Shown here: piece by piece, positions 36,657 to 45,239 of the stretch | Position numbering within the stretch: the stretch's first letter is position 1 | Layout of the letters: each line of letters starts with the position of its first letter | Notes under the pieces: generated by a model | Databases searched by the model: none | What the model saw: only the letters and a program-made list of their open reading frames with translations | What the model was told of the DNA's origin: nothing | Assembly: GCA_035575135.1 (NCBI GenBank) | Contig: DATLYE010000078.1 | Location: 62,001-126,000, forward strand | Length of the DNA stretch: 64,000 nucleotides | Source: JANWXD01 sp035575135 | GTDB lineage: Bacteria; Acidobacteriota; Terriglobia; Bryobacterales; Bryobacteraceae | Reading direction: 5' to 3' | Position numbers and translations under genes: made by a program

Positions 36657-37497
36657 GTTCGAACTGGACGGTGGTGTGTTCGATGTGGAACCGTTCCGCG
36701 AGCATTTTGTTGAGGCGGCGCAGGATGGCGTCGCTTTCGGAAGGGGGCATATCTTCGATCAGAACGTGGCAGCTCAAAGCGTGGAAGTTCGAGCCCAGGC
36801 TCCAGATATGCAGGTCGTGTACGCCCAGCACGCCTTCCACTTCGCGCATGGCCTGGATCACGGACTGAAAGTCCATGCCTTTCGGAAGCCCCTCGAGGAG
36901 GATGTTCAGCGACTCGCGTACGATCCCCCAGGCCGTCCACACGATCAGCGCGGCGATGAAGGCCGACAGGACGGGGTCAATGCGCTGCCAGCCCGTGTAG
37001 CGGATGGCCACGGCCCCGGCGATGATGCCCACCGAACCCAGGGCGTCGCCCAGCATGTGCACAAAAGCACTGCGGATGTTCAGGTCGTGTTTCTGCTCGC
37101 GCCGCAGCCCCCACATGATGGCCACGTTGACCGCCAGCCCCGCAGCCGCTACGACGAGCATGGTCGTTTCGTGCACGTGCCGCGGATGGACAAACCTCCG
37201 GTAACTCTCGAAGAAAATCAGCCCGGCCAGTCCGAGCAGCGTCAGGGCGTTGACGAAGGCCGCCAGAATCCCGGCCCGGTGGTAGCCGTAGGTCTTGACT
37301 TCGTCGGCCGGCTTGGCCTGAAAGTAAAAGCCGAACCATGCCAGCAGCAGGGCGAGCGCATCGGTGAAATTGTGTCCGGCATCCGAGAGCAGCGCCAGGG
37401 AGTTCGCCTTGAACCCGGCGATGACCTCTGCAACGACAAAGAGCACGGTTGCGGCCAGTGACCACTTGAGCACCGTGCCCGTGCTGTGTGCGTGCAT
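36580..37497 (-). CDS. cation diffusion facilitator transporter
   Basis: A 305-residue CDF transporter with six transmembrane helices. LALLSDAGHNFTDALALLLA (helix 2) and AFVHMLGDALGSVGIIAGAV (helix 5) carry the HxxxD zinc-site pairs. The C-terminal cytoplasmic domain (VLGVHDLHIWSLGSNFHALS) has a second metal site. An extra tail ends CPIYENGCCVQPESQRHENR with three cysteines that might bind metal. It exports Zn2+, Co2+ or a similar ion in exchange for protons. It is co-directional with the DUF1080 gene downstream. Confidence 0.93.
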   Translation of the reverse strand: MHAHSTGTVLKWSLAATVLFVVAEVIAGFKANSLALLSDAGHNFTDALALLLAWFGFYFQAKPADEVKTYGYHRAGILAAFVNALTLLGLAGLIFFESYRRFVHPRHVHETTMLVVAAAGLAVNVAIMWGLRREQKHDLNIRSAFVHMLGDALGSVGIIAGAVAIRYTGWQRIDPVLSAFIAALIVWTAWGIVRESLNILLEGLPKGMDFQSVIQAMREVEGVLGVHDLHIWSLGSNFHALSCHVLIEDMPPSESDAILRRLNKMLAERFHIEHTTVQFEHVNCPIYENGCCVQPESQRHENRAH

Positions 37498-37544
37498 CCT
37501 GCCTTTGCTTTAGTGTAACTCCGTTGCGGGCGACAGCCGCACTC

Positions 37545-38903
37545 TCAGCGGCCGGCGAGCTCGGTGAAACGGAAGTCGTGGACCGTCATCGCGGGGACGA
37601 CCATGTCGAAGACCTCTTCGCCGGAGGCGCGCACCGCCGGGCTGATGGCCGCCACGCGGTTCAGCATCCCGATAATACTCTCGTTGAAGCGAAAATTCCT
37701 GACGGCGCAGGCGACTTCGCCCTCTTCGACGAGAAACGTACCGTCGCGCGTCAGGCCGGTCATGATCTTCTCATAGGGGTCCACCTCCCGGATGTACCAC
37801 AGGCGGGTCACGAGGATGCCGCGCCGGCAGGAAGCGATCATTTGCTCCAGGCTCGTCGGGCCTCCCTGGAACACGATGTTGACCGGCGCCTCGCCGACTT
37901 CTGTGGGCAGTGGGAGGCCATGCCCCGTAGGCTCGGTACCCTCGCGCAAGGCGGCCCTCCGGCCACGGGCAACCTCGAGGGGCACGCCTCTTTCGATGAG
38001 GGTGAGCCGCCGGCGAGGAACGCCCTCGCCGTCAAACGGCGGTCCGGACTGCAAGGGATGATACACATCATCCCAGACCGTGATGTTTGCGCCAAACAGT
38101 TTCTGGCCCAGGCGGTCGGTGAGAAAACTGCGGCGCTCCTCGAGGGCCGTCGCGCTGAAGTCACCGAAAAGCTGGCCCGCCAGGTCCAGCACGGCGGCCG
38201 GCTCCAGGATGACCGTGTAGCGTCCCGGCGGCACCTCTCTGGGATTCCGTCCCAGCGCCGCCTTGACGCAGGCTCGCCGCGTGAGCGCTTGAGGATCGAG
38301 ATCGGAAACCGCGATGGAGGTCTGCTTGGCCCAGCCGGAGCTGTCGCCGGCCATCACGGTGACGGAAAACCGGGCCAGAGTGCCGCGGTAATAGGCAAAG
38401 ACCCCGCGGGAGTTGACAATGGCTTCCGCGTGCTCCTCGGTGGAGAAGGCGCCGGCTGCGCTCTGGCCTGCGGCGCCGGCCACGGCGATGGCCGCAGCGA
38501 CTCCCCGCGCGCGTTCCGCCGGTGTCGTGCGAGCCGTCGCGGCGTGATAGCGGTCCAGAGCGGGGACCGGCGCCGGCTCGGCCAGAGGCGCCAGGTCCGG
38601 ATCGGGCGCCTGCGCCCGGGCGATGGCGATGGCCTCCTCCACGGCCGCCCGGAGCGATCTTTCCTCAAGCCGGTTCGTCGTCACACGAGCCGTGCGCTGC
38701 TCCGTGACAACCCGTACGGAGACCGCGTGATGGCGCTCGGCGACATTCTGGTGGATCCGGTTGGCGGCAAAGCGCGTGAGGGCGGAGGCCGATGCCCACA
38801 GCGTGACCTCGACGTCGGGCACTCCGGCCGGCTGCGCCGCCCGCAACGCCGCTTCAAAGACCTCCCGGCAGCGTTTCTGAGGCAGCAGTTCCGATCCGCT
38901 CAT
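37545..38903 (-). CDS. pmbA: TldD/PmbA-family protein, PmbA-type subunit
   Basis: A 452-residue protein with the TldD/PmbA fold. The N-terminal ALTRFAANRIHQNVAERHHA and the C-terminal GILVTRLWYIREVDPYEKIM, then TGLTRDGTFLVEEGEV, are typical of PmbA (TldE). It lacks the HExxxH zinc motif, as expected for the non-catalytic partner. In other bacteria the TldD/E heterodimer degrades or matures unfolded peptides. Its start overlaps the tldD stop by 4 bases, so the two are made in equal amounts. Confidence 0.92.
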   Translation of the reverse strand: MSGSELLPQKRCREVFEAALRAAQPAGVPDVEVTLWASASALTRFAANRIHQNVAERHHAVSVRVVTEQRTARVTTNRLEERSLRAAVEEAIAIARAQAPDPDLAPLAEPAPVPALDRYHAATARTTPAERARGVAAAIAVAGAAGQSAAGAFSTEEHAEAIVNSRGVFAYYRGTLARFSVTVMAGDSSGWAKQTSIAVSDLDPQALTRRACVKAALGRNPREVPPGRYTVILEPAAVLDLAGQLFGDFSATALEERRSFLTDRLGQKLFGANITVWDDVYHPLQSGPPFDGEGVPRRRLTLIERGVPLEVARGRRAALREGTEPTGHGLPLPTEVGEAPVNIVFQGGPTSLEQMIASCRRGILVTRLWYIREVDPYEKIMTGLTRDGTFLVEEGEVACAVRNFRFNESIIGMLNRVAAISPAVRASGEEVFDMVVPAMTVHDFRFTELAGR

Positions 38904-40378
38904 CGGGCTCCATCCGCGTAGGCAGCGCCCATCCGGACGCTGCGAAAGCGCGCGGGGCTGGCGCCGTGGCCCGTTCCGATGACCTGCTCGGGCTGTCCCT
39001 TACCGCAATTCGGCACGCCCCACAAGACCCAGTGTTCCGGTCCCGCGATGGCCGTGCAGGAGTTCCAGAACTCGATGGTTCTTCCGCTGTAGGTCGGATT
39101 CTTCAGCATGCGCACGCGGCGCCCGCCGCGGATCTCCCAGGCGATCTCGCAGCCGAACTGGAACTGTAGCCTGCGGTCGTCAATGGACCAGCTCCGGTTG
39201 GTCTCCATGTAGATTGCGTCTCCGTCGAACACCTCCTCGAGGGTCTGCTCGCCGGCGAGGAGGCTGACGTTGGTCATGCGAATCAGAGGGATGCGCGCCC
39301 AGCTCTCGGCCCGCATGGTGCCGTTGGAGCGCCCGAGGCCCGCCGCGGCCGCAGTCTCTCGGGAAGTCATGAAACCGCAGAAGACTCCGTTGCGGATCAG
39401 GTCGGTACGCTGCGCCGGGACGCCTTCGTCGTCGAAGGCGAAGGTGCCCAGGCCCGGCCCGTGTTCGAGCCGCGCGTCGCAGACGACGTTGACAATTTCC
39501 GAGGCGTAGCGCAACCGCCCGAGATCAGCGGGGGACAAGAAGCTGAGTCCCGCGTAATTGGCCTCGGCGCCCAGCGCGCGGTCCAGCTCGGTCGGATGGC
39601 CGATGGATTCGTGGATCTGCAGAGCCAGCTGGCTGCCGTCGAGGATCAGATCGAAAACGCCCTCCGGGCACGGATCCGCAGAGTGGAGCGCCACGGCTTC
39701 CTCCGCCACGCGGGCGGCGTGTTCCCCGAGCCGGAGCTCTTTGACCAGTTCGTAGCCTCGGAGCTGGTACTGGCCGCCAAACGAGTTGGGATAGGAGCGC
39801 TTCTGGATCTCGTTGCCTTGGTAACTGGAGGCCGCAATGCCCGCCCCGGTGACTGTGCAGGTCTGCTCGATGATGCTTCCCGGCGTGGAGGCAAATACCT
39901 GATGCCGGCGTTCGAAGACCATCGAGGCTTCCGTCAGGGTAACGCCGCGCACGCGGCGCATCTCGGCGTCGGCCGCCAGCAGGTGAGCCAGGTTCTCTTC
40001 CACGGCCGTGGCGAAGGGATCTTCCAGGCACGGCGACACCCAGACGGCTTCGTAACGATCTTCTTCCGCCAGCACGACTTCGATGTTCTTGGCGGCCTGA
40101 GCCGCTTGTGCGATCTGAACCGCATGAGCGGCGGCAGCCTCGATCCCCGCGGCGCTCAGCTCGTCGGTTGCGGCAAACCCCCAGCAGCCGCCGGCCAGGA
40201 CCCGGATGCCCACGCCGAGAGACTCCTCGGAGGTCGCCACAGCGGCCCGGCCGTTGCGCACCGAAACGGTGCGCACGCGGCTCTCCACCACGCGCACGTC
40301 CGCGTAATCCACACCGCGCCGCGCAGCAGCGTCCAGGGCTTCCAGCGCAATCCGGCGCACGTCACGATTGTGCCGCAT
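38900..40378 (-). CDS. tldD: TldD-type metalloprotease subunit
   Basis: A 492-residue protein from the ATG at 40378 (MRHNRDVRRIALEALDAAA). LALQIHESIGHPTELDRALG contains the HExxxH zinc site that marks TldD as the catalytic subunit. GTFAFDDEGVPAQRTDLIRN and the N-terminal VDYADVRVVESRVRTVSVRN are further family motifs. It pairs with the PmbA-type subunit encoded directly downstream. The divergent gap to the TadZ gene (40379-40532) presumably carries promoters for both; I see no strong boxes. Confidence 0.93.
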   Translation of the reverse strand: MRHNRDVRRIALEALDAAARRGVDYADVRVVESRVRTVSVRNGRAAVATSEESLGVGIRVLAGGCWGFAATDELSAAGIEAAAAHAVQIAQAAQAAKNIEVVLAEEDRYEAVWVSPCLEDPFATAVEENLAHLLAADAEMRRVRGVTLTEASMVFERRHQVFASTPGSIIEQTCTVTGAGIAASSYQGNEIQKRSYPNSFGGQYQLRGYELVKELRLGEHAARVAEEAVALHSADPCPEGVFDLILDGSQLALQIHESIGHPTELDRALGAEANYAGLSFLSPADLGRLRYASEIVNVVCDARLEHGPGLGTFAFDDEGVPAQRTDLIRNGVFCGFMTSRETAAAAGLGRSNGTMRAESWARIPLIRMTNVSLLAGEQTLEEVFDGDAIYMETNRSWSIDDRRLQFQFGCEIAWEIRGGRRVRMLKNPTYSGRTIEFWNSCTAIAGPEHWVLWGVPNCGKGQPEQVIGTGHGASPARFRSVRMGAAYADGAR

Positions 40379-40532
40379 GCCGCCGCGGCGCTCAAGTTGC
40401 GCTGCCGGCAACAACCGCTGTTAAAGTTGAAACAACGAGGCGACGCATCTAAGGCGTTCCCAGGGACGGATTCAGGTCTTCAGCGGATTGGTCTCACGGC
40501 AGGATCCCTGTAAGTTGAAACCAGGAGGGTGT

Positions 40533-41717
40533 GTGCTGCGAGCAGTCATCATTTGCCCTGACCGGGAACAGGCGCAGCGTTTGGAAACGGCGCTGATCAC
40601 GCACGGGGGTGTGGAAATTGTCCGGCAGGTTCAGGAGTATCCCACTCCTTCTCAGCTGGAGCGAATGGTACGTACCCATGCTCCGCGGATCATCTTTCTG
40701 AGTGCGGCATCGCTGGCTGAGGCGCTTGACGTCGCCAGGGCGGCGGAGGCGTATCAGCCCGGTCTGGAAGTGGTGGCCTTTCACGAAAACAGTCACCCGA
40801 CCCTGTTGCTGGAGTTGATGCGGGCCGGCGTGCGGGAGTTCCTGGCGGCGCCGTTTTTGCCGGACACTCTCAGCGAGACGCTGGCGCGCGTTGCCGAGCG
40901 CGTGCGGCGGGCGCCTCTGCCGCTGGAAACCACCGATCTGGTGCTGTGTTTCCTTCCCGCCAAGGCGGGCGTGGGCGCCACCACCGTAGCGGTGAATCTG
41001 AGTATGGCTCTGGCGGCACAGCCGCAAGGGCGGGTGCTGCTGGCGGATTTTGATCTGAACTGCGGCATTGTCGGCTTCATGTTGAAGCTCGATGCGGCAT
41101 ATTCCGTCGTGGACGCCGTCGAACGCGCCGGACGGCTCGACGACAGCGTGTGGCAGCAACTGATCTGTTCGACCGGGAACCTGGACGTGCTGCCTGCGGG
41201 CAGAGTGGACGTCGGCTTCCGGGTCGAGCCCGCCCCCCTGCTGGCGTTGTTGGATTTTTGCCGGCGGCACTATAAAGCGATTTGCCTGGATCTGTCCGGG
41301 AACATGGAGAAACACTCGCTGGAGCTGATGCACGAATCCAAGTGGATTCTGCTCGTGACGACTCCGGAGCTTCCGGCACTGCACCTGGCGCGGGAAAAGC
41401 TGGCCTTCCTGCGGTCCATCGAGCTCGACCACCGCGTCAAGCTGGTGCTCAACCGTGCCCATAAGCGCATGCCGGTCGGCATTCAGGAGATCGAGCGCCT
41501 GCTCGGGCACACCGTGGCCGTCACGCTTCCCAATGACTATGCAGGAGTCCACAAGGCCCTTCAGGAGGGCACTCACGTGGATCCTTCGTCAGAGCTTGGG
41601 CGGCAGTTTCGCGGGGTGGCCCGCCAGTTCTTGCCCGGCCTGCAGGACGTCGAGGCGCCGAAGCGCAGGTTCACGGAATATTTCACCCTCACACCGGCAC
41701 GGCGCACGGTGCCGTGA
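40533..41717 (+). CDS. TadZ/CpaE-like pilus-assembly ATPase family protein
   Basis: About 394 residues. AGGAGGG at 40523-40529 places the start at the GTG at 40533, with rather short spacing. Residues 1-120 form a receiver-like domain (LRAVIICPDREQAQRLETAL). From 136 a MinD-like P-loop domain follows: FLPAKAGVGATTVAVNLSMA is the deviant Walker A, but the usual lysine after GxG is alanine. LLADFDLNCGIVGFML and LILNRAHK-like LVLNRAHKRMPVGIQE are the later motifs. TadZ localises tight-adherence pili in other bacteria; no other tad gene is nearby. A terminator follows. Confidence 0.82.
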   Translation: MLRAVIICPDREQAQRLETALITHGGVEIVRQVQEYPTPSQLERMVRTHAPRIIFLSAASLAEALDVARAAEAYQPGLEVVAFHENSHPTLLLELMRAGVREFLAAPFLPDTLSETLARVAERVRRAPLPLETTDLVLCFLPAKAGVGATTVAVNLSMALAAQPQGRVLLADFDLNCGIVGFMLKLDAAYSVVDAVERAGRLDDSVWQQLICSTGNLDVLPAGRVDVGFRVEPAPLLALLDFCRRHYKAICLDLSGNMEKHSLELMHESKWILLVTTPELPALHLAREKLAFLRSIELDHRVKLVLNRAHKRMPVGIQEIERLLGHTVAVTLPNDYAGVHKALQEGTHVDPSSELGRQFRGVARQFLPGLQDVEAPKRRFTEYFTLTPARRTVP

Positions 41718-41789
41718 CGAGCGGCTTCGCTGTGAGCCCGGGCGGGCTGAGGCCCGGCCGCACTTGCCGAAAGTAAATTCTTGTGCTTC

Positions 41790-41822
41790 GGCCGCTTGGC
41801 GGCCACGGCGGCCACTTTTTTT
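41790..41822 (+). terminator. intrinsic terminator after the TadZ gene
   Basis: GGCCGC (41790-41795) can pair with GCGGCC at 41799-41804 or 41808-41813. The second pairing leaves only two bases before a run of seven T (41816-41822). This is a good rho-independent terminator placed just ahead of the promoter for the TonB receptor. Confidence 0.6.
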
Positions 41823-41824
41823 CC

Positions 41825-41853
41825 TTGACGCCGGCGTGGGAAGGGTTTATACT
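41825..41853 (+). promoter_or_regulatory. sigma-70-type promoter for the TonB-dependent receptor
   Basis: TTGACG (41825-41830) and TATACT (41848-41853) with exactly 17 bases between. The start would lie near 41860, about 36 bases before the ATG at 41896. TATACTCA occurs twice (41848-41855 and 41863-41870), a direct repeat across the start site that could bind a regulator. Confidence 0.7.
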
Positions 41854-41895
41854 CACTGCGAATATACTCAGGCCAGACGGCCAGAGGGGGGTCGG

Positions 41896-44800
41896 ATGCG
41901 ACATCTCAGTACGTTTAAGGCGTATGTAGTTTGCGGCCTGCTGGCATGCCTTTCCGCGGGCCAGGCTTACGGTCAAGTTCTGTACGGTTCCATCGTGGGT
42001 ACCGTCGAGGATCCGACGGGCGCCGTAGTCCCGAACGCCACGGTGACCGCCACCAACACGCTTACAGGTCTGGAGCGCACCACGACGACCGACGGCGGCG
42101 GGCGCTACGTCATCAACAACGTCTTGCCCGGAACCTACGACGTCAAGGTGACTGCTGCCGGCTTTCGGCCGTTTGTGCAGAGTGGACTTCAGGTGGCCAT
42201 GAACGAAGTCACGCGTGTCAACGTGAAGCTCGAAGTCGGAGCGGTGACCGAGCAGGTGACGGTGGAAGCCGCCGCGTTGATGCTCCAGACGGACCGCTCC
42301 GATGTCCGGCACGAGCTGGCGGGGGCGCGTGAACTGGTCAACTTGCCCCTGGCTAACTACCGAAACTATCAGTCCCTCATCAACCTGGTGCCGGGAGCCA
42401 CGCCGGCCCGGTTCCAAAACGCGATCACAGACACGCCGGCTCGCGCGTTGACGACCAACGTGAACGGTACCAACCGCAATAACAATAACACCCGTCTGGA
42501 CGGCGCAACGAACGTGTATATCTGGCTGCCGCACCACACCGTCTATGTGGCGCCGGCCGAAACCGTCGAAAGCGTCAGCATCACGACCGCTAGCTTCGAT
42601 GCCGAGCAGGGAATGGCGGGAGGCGCGGCGATTGCCGTCAACACCAAGTCCGGAACCAACGAGTTCCACGGGTCCGCCTTCGTGTTTCACGAAAACAGCA
42701 AGTGGGGAGCCAAGAACTTCTTTTTCCGGGACCCGAAGACTCCCAAAAGCCTGCGCAACATCGACGGCTACACGATCGGCGGTCCCATCAAGCGAAACAA
42801 GCTGTTCTTCTTTACGGCCTGGGAAGGCACGCGGGAGCGCGTCAATCGCAACGCATTTTTCACCGTACCCACCGCCGATCAGCGGCAGGGAGACTTCAGC
42901 CGTTTCAATACGGTGATTTACGATCCTGCCACCGGCAATCCGGATGGCTCAGGCCGTACGCCGTTTCCCAACAATGTCATTCCCCTTGCTCGCCAAAGCG
43001 CGATCACCCGCAAAATCCTCGCCGACATTCCCTTGCCGAACGTCCCGGGCCAGGTAGCGTCGAACTTTTTCAACTCGGACACCCAGGCGATGAACCGGGA
43101 CAACTTCGACACGAAGATCAACTGGAACCGGACCCAGAACCATCAGATCTGGGGCAAGTGGAGCATCATGGACGCTCAGGTTACGGGAAGGTTCGGCTTG
43201 AATGACAAAGTGGGAGGGGCATGTCTGTGTGACGGCGGCATCGGTACCGGCTCGACTACGGTCAACGTCGCCACCATCGGCCAGACGTGGACTATTACTC
43301 CGACGTTTCTGTTGGATACCACTCTCGGCTTCACCCGCATGGGTCAACAAGTCAAAGGACCGGACTTCGGCACCAATTTCGGTTCGGACGTATGGGGCAT
43401 TCCCGGGACCAACGGTCCGGATCCCCGCCAGAGCGGAATGCCCATTCTGACCATCAGCGGCTACTCCACGCTGGGTAATCCCGAAGGCTGGAGCCCGATT
43501 TTCCGCAACGACCAGAGCTACACGCTGACCCAGAATTTCAGCCTGATCAGGGGCGGCCACGATCTTCGATTCGGATTCGACGGCGTGCGTCACTGGTTGA
43601 ACCACTGGCAGCCGGAGCTGGGCGCCGGTCCTAGGGGAACCTTGAATTTCAATCAGGCGGTGACCGGTCTGCGAGGCAGGGCTACGAATCAGTTCAACGG
43701 ATTTGCGTCGTTTCTCCTCGGGCTCCCGAATTCCATGAGCAAGAGTATCCAGTGGATCAAGATGACCGGCTTTGAATGGCAGCTGGCCTGGTATTTCCGC
43801 GACCGCTGGCAGGTCACGCGCAACCTTACGCTCAACCTCGGGGTCCGTTGGGAGAAGTATCCCCTTATGACCCGGGCCGGTGTCGGCGGAATCGAACAAT
43901 GGGACGAGAATACAAACCTGGTGCTCATCGGCGGCGCCGGCGGCAATCCTAAGGATCTTGGCATCGGCACCAGCAACAGACTGTTTGCGCCCCGGGTGGG
44001 GTTCGCCTACCGAATCGGGGATAACACCGTCATCCGTAGCGGCTATGGCATTAGCTATAACCCCATGCCGCTGGCGAGGCCTTTGCGCGGATTTTACCCC
44101 CTCACCGTCGCTTTTGACTTTAACGCCGAAAATGCCTTCCTGCCGTTCCGGCCGGTCGAGCAAGGCATCCCGGATTTCAGCGGTCCGGACATCAGTTCCG
44201 GAAGAGTCCCGCTACCAGGCAGGGCTTTGATGCGGACAATTATCGGCAAGGAGTTGAAGCGCGGCTACATCCAGTCCTGGAATTTCTTCGTCCAGAGAAA
44301 GATGCCCGGCGATTTCGTTGTTGACGTGGGCTACGTGGGTACGCAGACTGTCCGGAGCTTTGGCGATTGGAACGCCAATGCGGCGGCTCCCGGCGGAGGG
44401 ACTTCGGGGCGGCCGTTCAACCAGCGCTTCGGACTGGCGGTGGACATGTTGTACTGGAACGGCCAGTTCAGTGCCAACTACCACGCACTGCAGGTCGCCA
44501 TCAACCGCAGGGCCGCAGACGGACTGACGCTCAAGGGCGCTTACACCTATTCGAGGGCGATCAACATGACGGACGACGACGGATGGGCCGGCGTCATGTT
44601 CAACTATCTGCCTCATTTCCGCCGTAACCGGGCCCAGGCCGGCTACAACATCCCCCACATCTTCCAGCTCGGCTATGTCTATGACCTGCCTTTCGGCCGG
44701 GGCAAGAAGTATCTCAATTCGGGTCCCGGCCGGGTGATCTTGGGCGACTGGCAGGTAAACGGCATTTTCAGCGCGTTCCAGGGCCGGCCGTTCACGGTCA

Positions 44801-45180
44801 CGGCCGACGGCGCTAGTTTGAACGCTCCGGGCAACACGCAGACTGCAGACCAGATCAAACCTTCCGTAAGGAAAATTGGCAGCCTGGATGAGTTTTTTGA
44901 CAGAGCTGCCTTCGCTCCTGTCACCGAAGTGCGCTTCGGCAATACGGGGCGGAACCTGTTGCGGGGTCCAGGCGTCGTCAACTTGGACCTCAGTTTGTTC
45001 CGTGAATTCCCGATTAGCGAGCGGTACCGCTTGCAGTTTCGAGCGGAAGCTTTCAACGTAAGCAACACGCCGCACTTCAACAACCCGACGAGCAGCGTCA
45101 ATAGCGGTGATTTTATGCGGATCCGCAGCGCCGCCACGGACCAACGGACCATTCGATTCGGGTTAAGACTGCACTTCTGA
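41896..45180 (+). CDS. TonB-dependent receptor with carboxypeptidase-regulatory-like domain (Oar-like)
   Basis: A 1094-residue outer-membrane protein. The ATG at 41896 follows AGAGGGGGG and starts a signal peptide (VVCGLLACLSAGQAYGQ). Residues 30-110 are a CarboxypepD_reg-like domain (IVGTVEDPTGAVVPNATVTA; GGRYVINNVLPGTYDVKVTA). A plug-like region (FDAEQGMAGGAAIAVNTKSG) precedes a long beta barrel ending in RFGLRLHF, with the aromatic terminus of barrel proteins. These Oar-like receptors are multiplied in Solibacter-type genomes and thought to import oligomers. It leads the TPR and CRTAC1 genes and has its own promoter. Confidence 0.92.
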   Translation: MRHLSTFKAYVVCGLLACLSAGQAYGQVLYGSIVGTVEDPTGAVVPNATVTATNTLTGLERTTTTDGGGRYVINNVLPGTYDVKVTAAGFRPFVQSGLQVAMNEVTRVNVKLEVGAVTEQVTVEAAALMLQTDRSDVRHELAGARELVNLPLANYRNYQSLINLVPGATPARFQNAITDTPARALTTNVNGTNRNNNNTRLDGATNVYIWLPHHTVYVAPAETVESVSITTASFDAEQGMAGGAAIAVNTKSGTNEFHGSAFVFHENSKWGAKNFFFRDPKTPKSLRNIDGYTIGGPIKRNKLFFFTAWEGTRERVNRNAFFTVPTADQRQGDFSRFNTVIYDPATGNPDGSGRTPFPNNVIPLARQSAITRKILADIPLPNVPGQVASNFFNSDTQAMNRDNFDTKINWNRTQNHQIWGKWSIMDAQVTGRFGLNDKVGGACLCDGGIGTGSTTVNVATIGQTWTITPTFLLDTTLGFTRMGQQVKGPDFGTNFGSDVWGIPGTNGPDPRQSGMPILTISGYSTLGNPEGWSPIFRNDQSYTLTQNFSLIRGGHDLRFGFDGVRHWLNHWQPELGAGPRGTLNFNQAVTGLRGRATNQFNGFASFLLGLPNSMSKSIQWIKMTGFEWQLAWYFRDRWQVTRNLTLNLGVRWEKYPLMTRAGVGGIEQWDENTNLVLIGGAGGNPKDLGIGTSNRLFAPRVGFAYRIGDNTVIRSGYGISYNPMPLARPLRGFYPLTVAFDFNAENAFLPFRPVEQGIPDFSGPDISSGRVPLPGRALMRTIIGKELKRGYIQSWNFFVQRKMPGDFVVDVGYVGTQTVRSFGDWNANAAAPGGGTSGRPFNQRFGLAVDMLYWNGQFSANYHALQVAINRRAADGLTLKGAYTYSRAINMTDDDGWAGVMFNYLPHFRRNRAQAGYNIPHIFQLGYVYDLPFGRGKKYLNSGPGRVILGDWQVNGIFSAFQGRPFTVTADGASLNAPGNTQTADQIKPSVRKIGSLDEFFDRAAFAPVTEVRFGNTGRNLLRGPGVVNLDLSLFREFPISERYRLQFRAEAFNVSNTPHFNNPTSSVNSGDFMRIRSAATDQRTIRFGLRLHF

Positions 45181-45239
45181 CGGAGTGACCGCGAGTTTGC
45201 CGGTGCCTATCTCTGGCGGAGGCGACGTTTCGCTATAGA

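Noticed and set aside
40425..40521. Direct repeat AAGTTGAAAC at 40425-40434 and 40512-40521 between tldD and the TadZ gene
   Set aside because: Only ten bases and 87 apart, without symmetry or recognisable promoter boxes; could be chance.
41455..41895. N-terminal extension of the TonB-dependent receptor into the TadZ gene
   Set aside because: It would precede the signal peptide, ignore the terminator and promoter at 41790-41853, and overlap a conserved gene in another frame.
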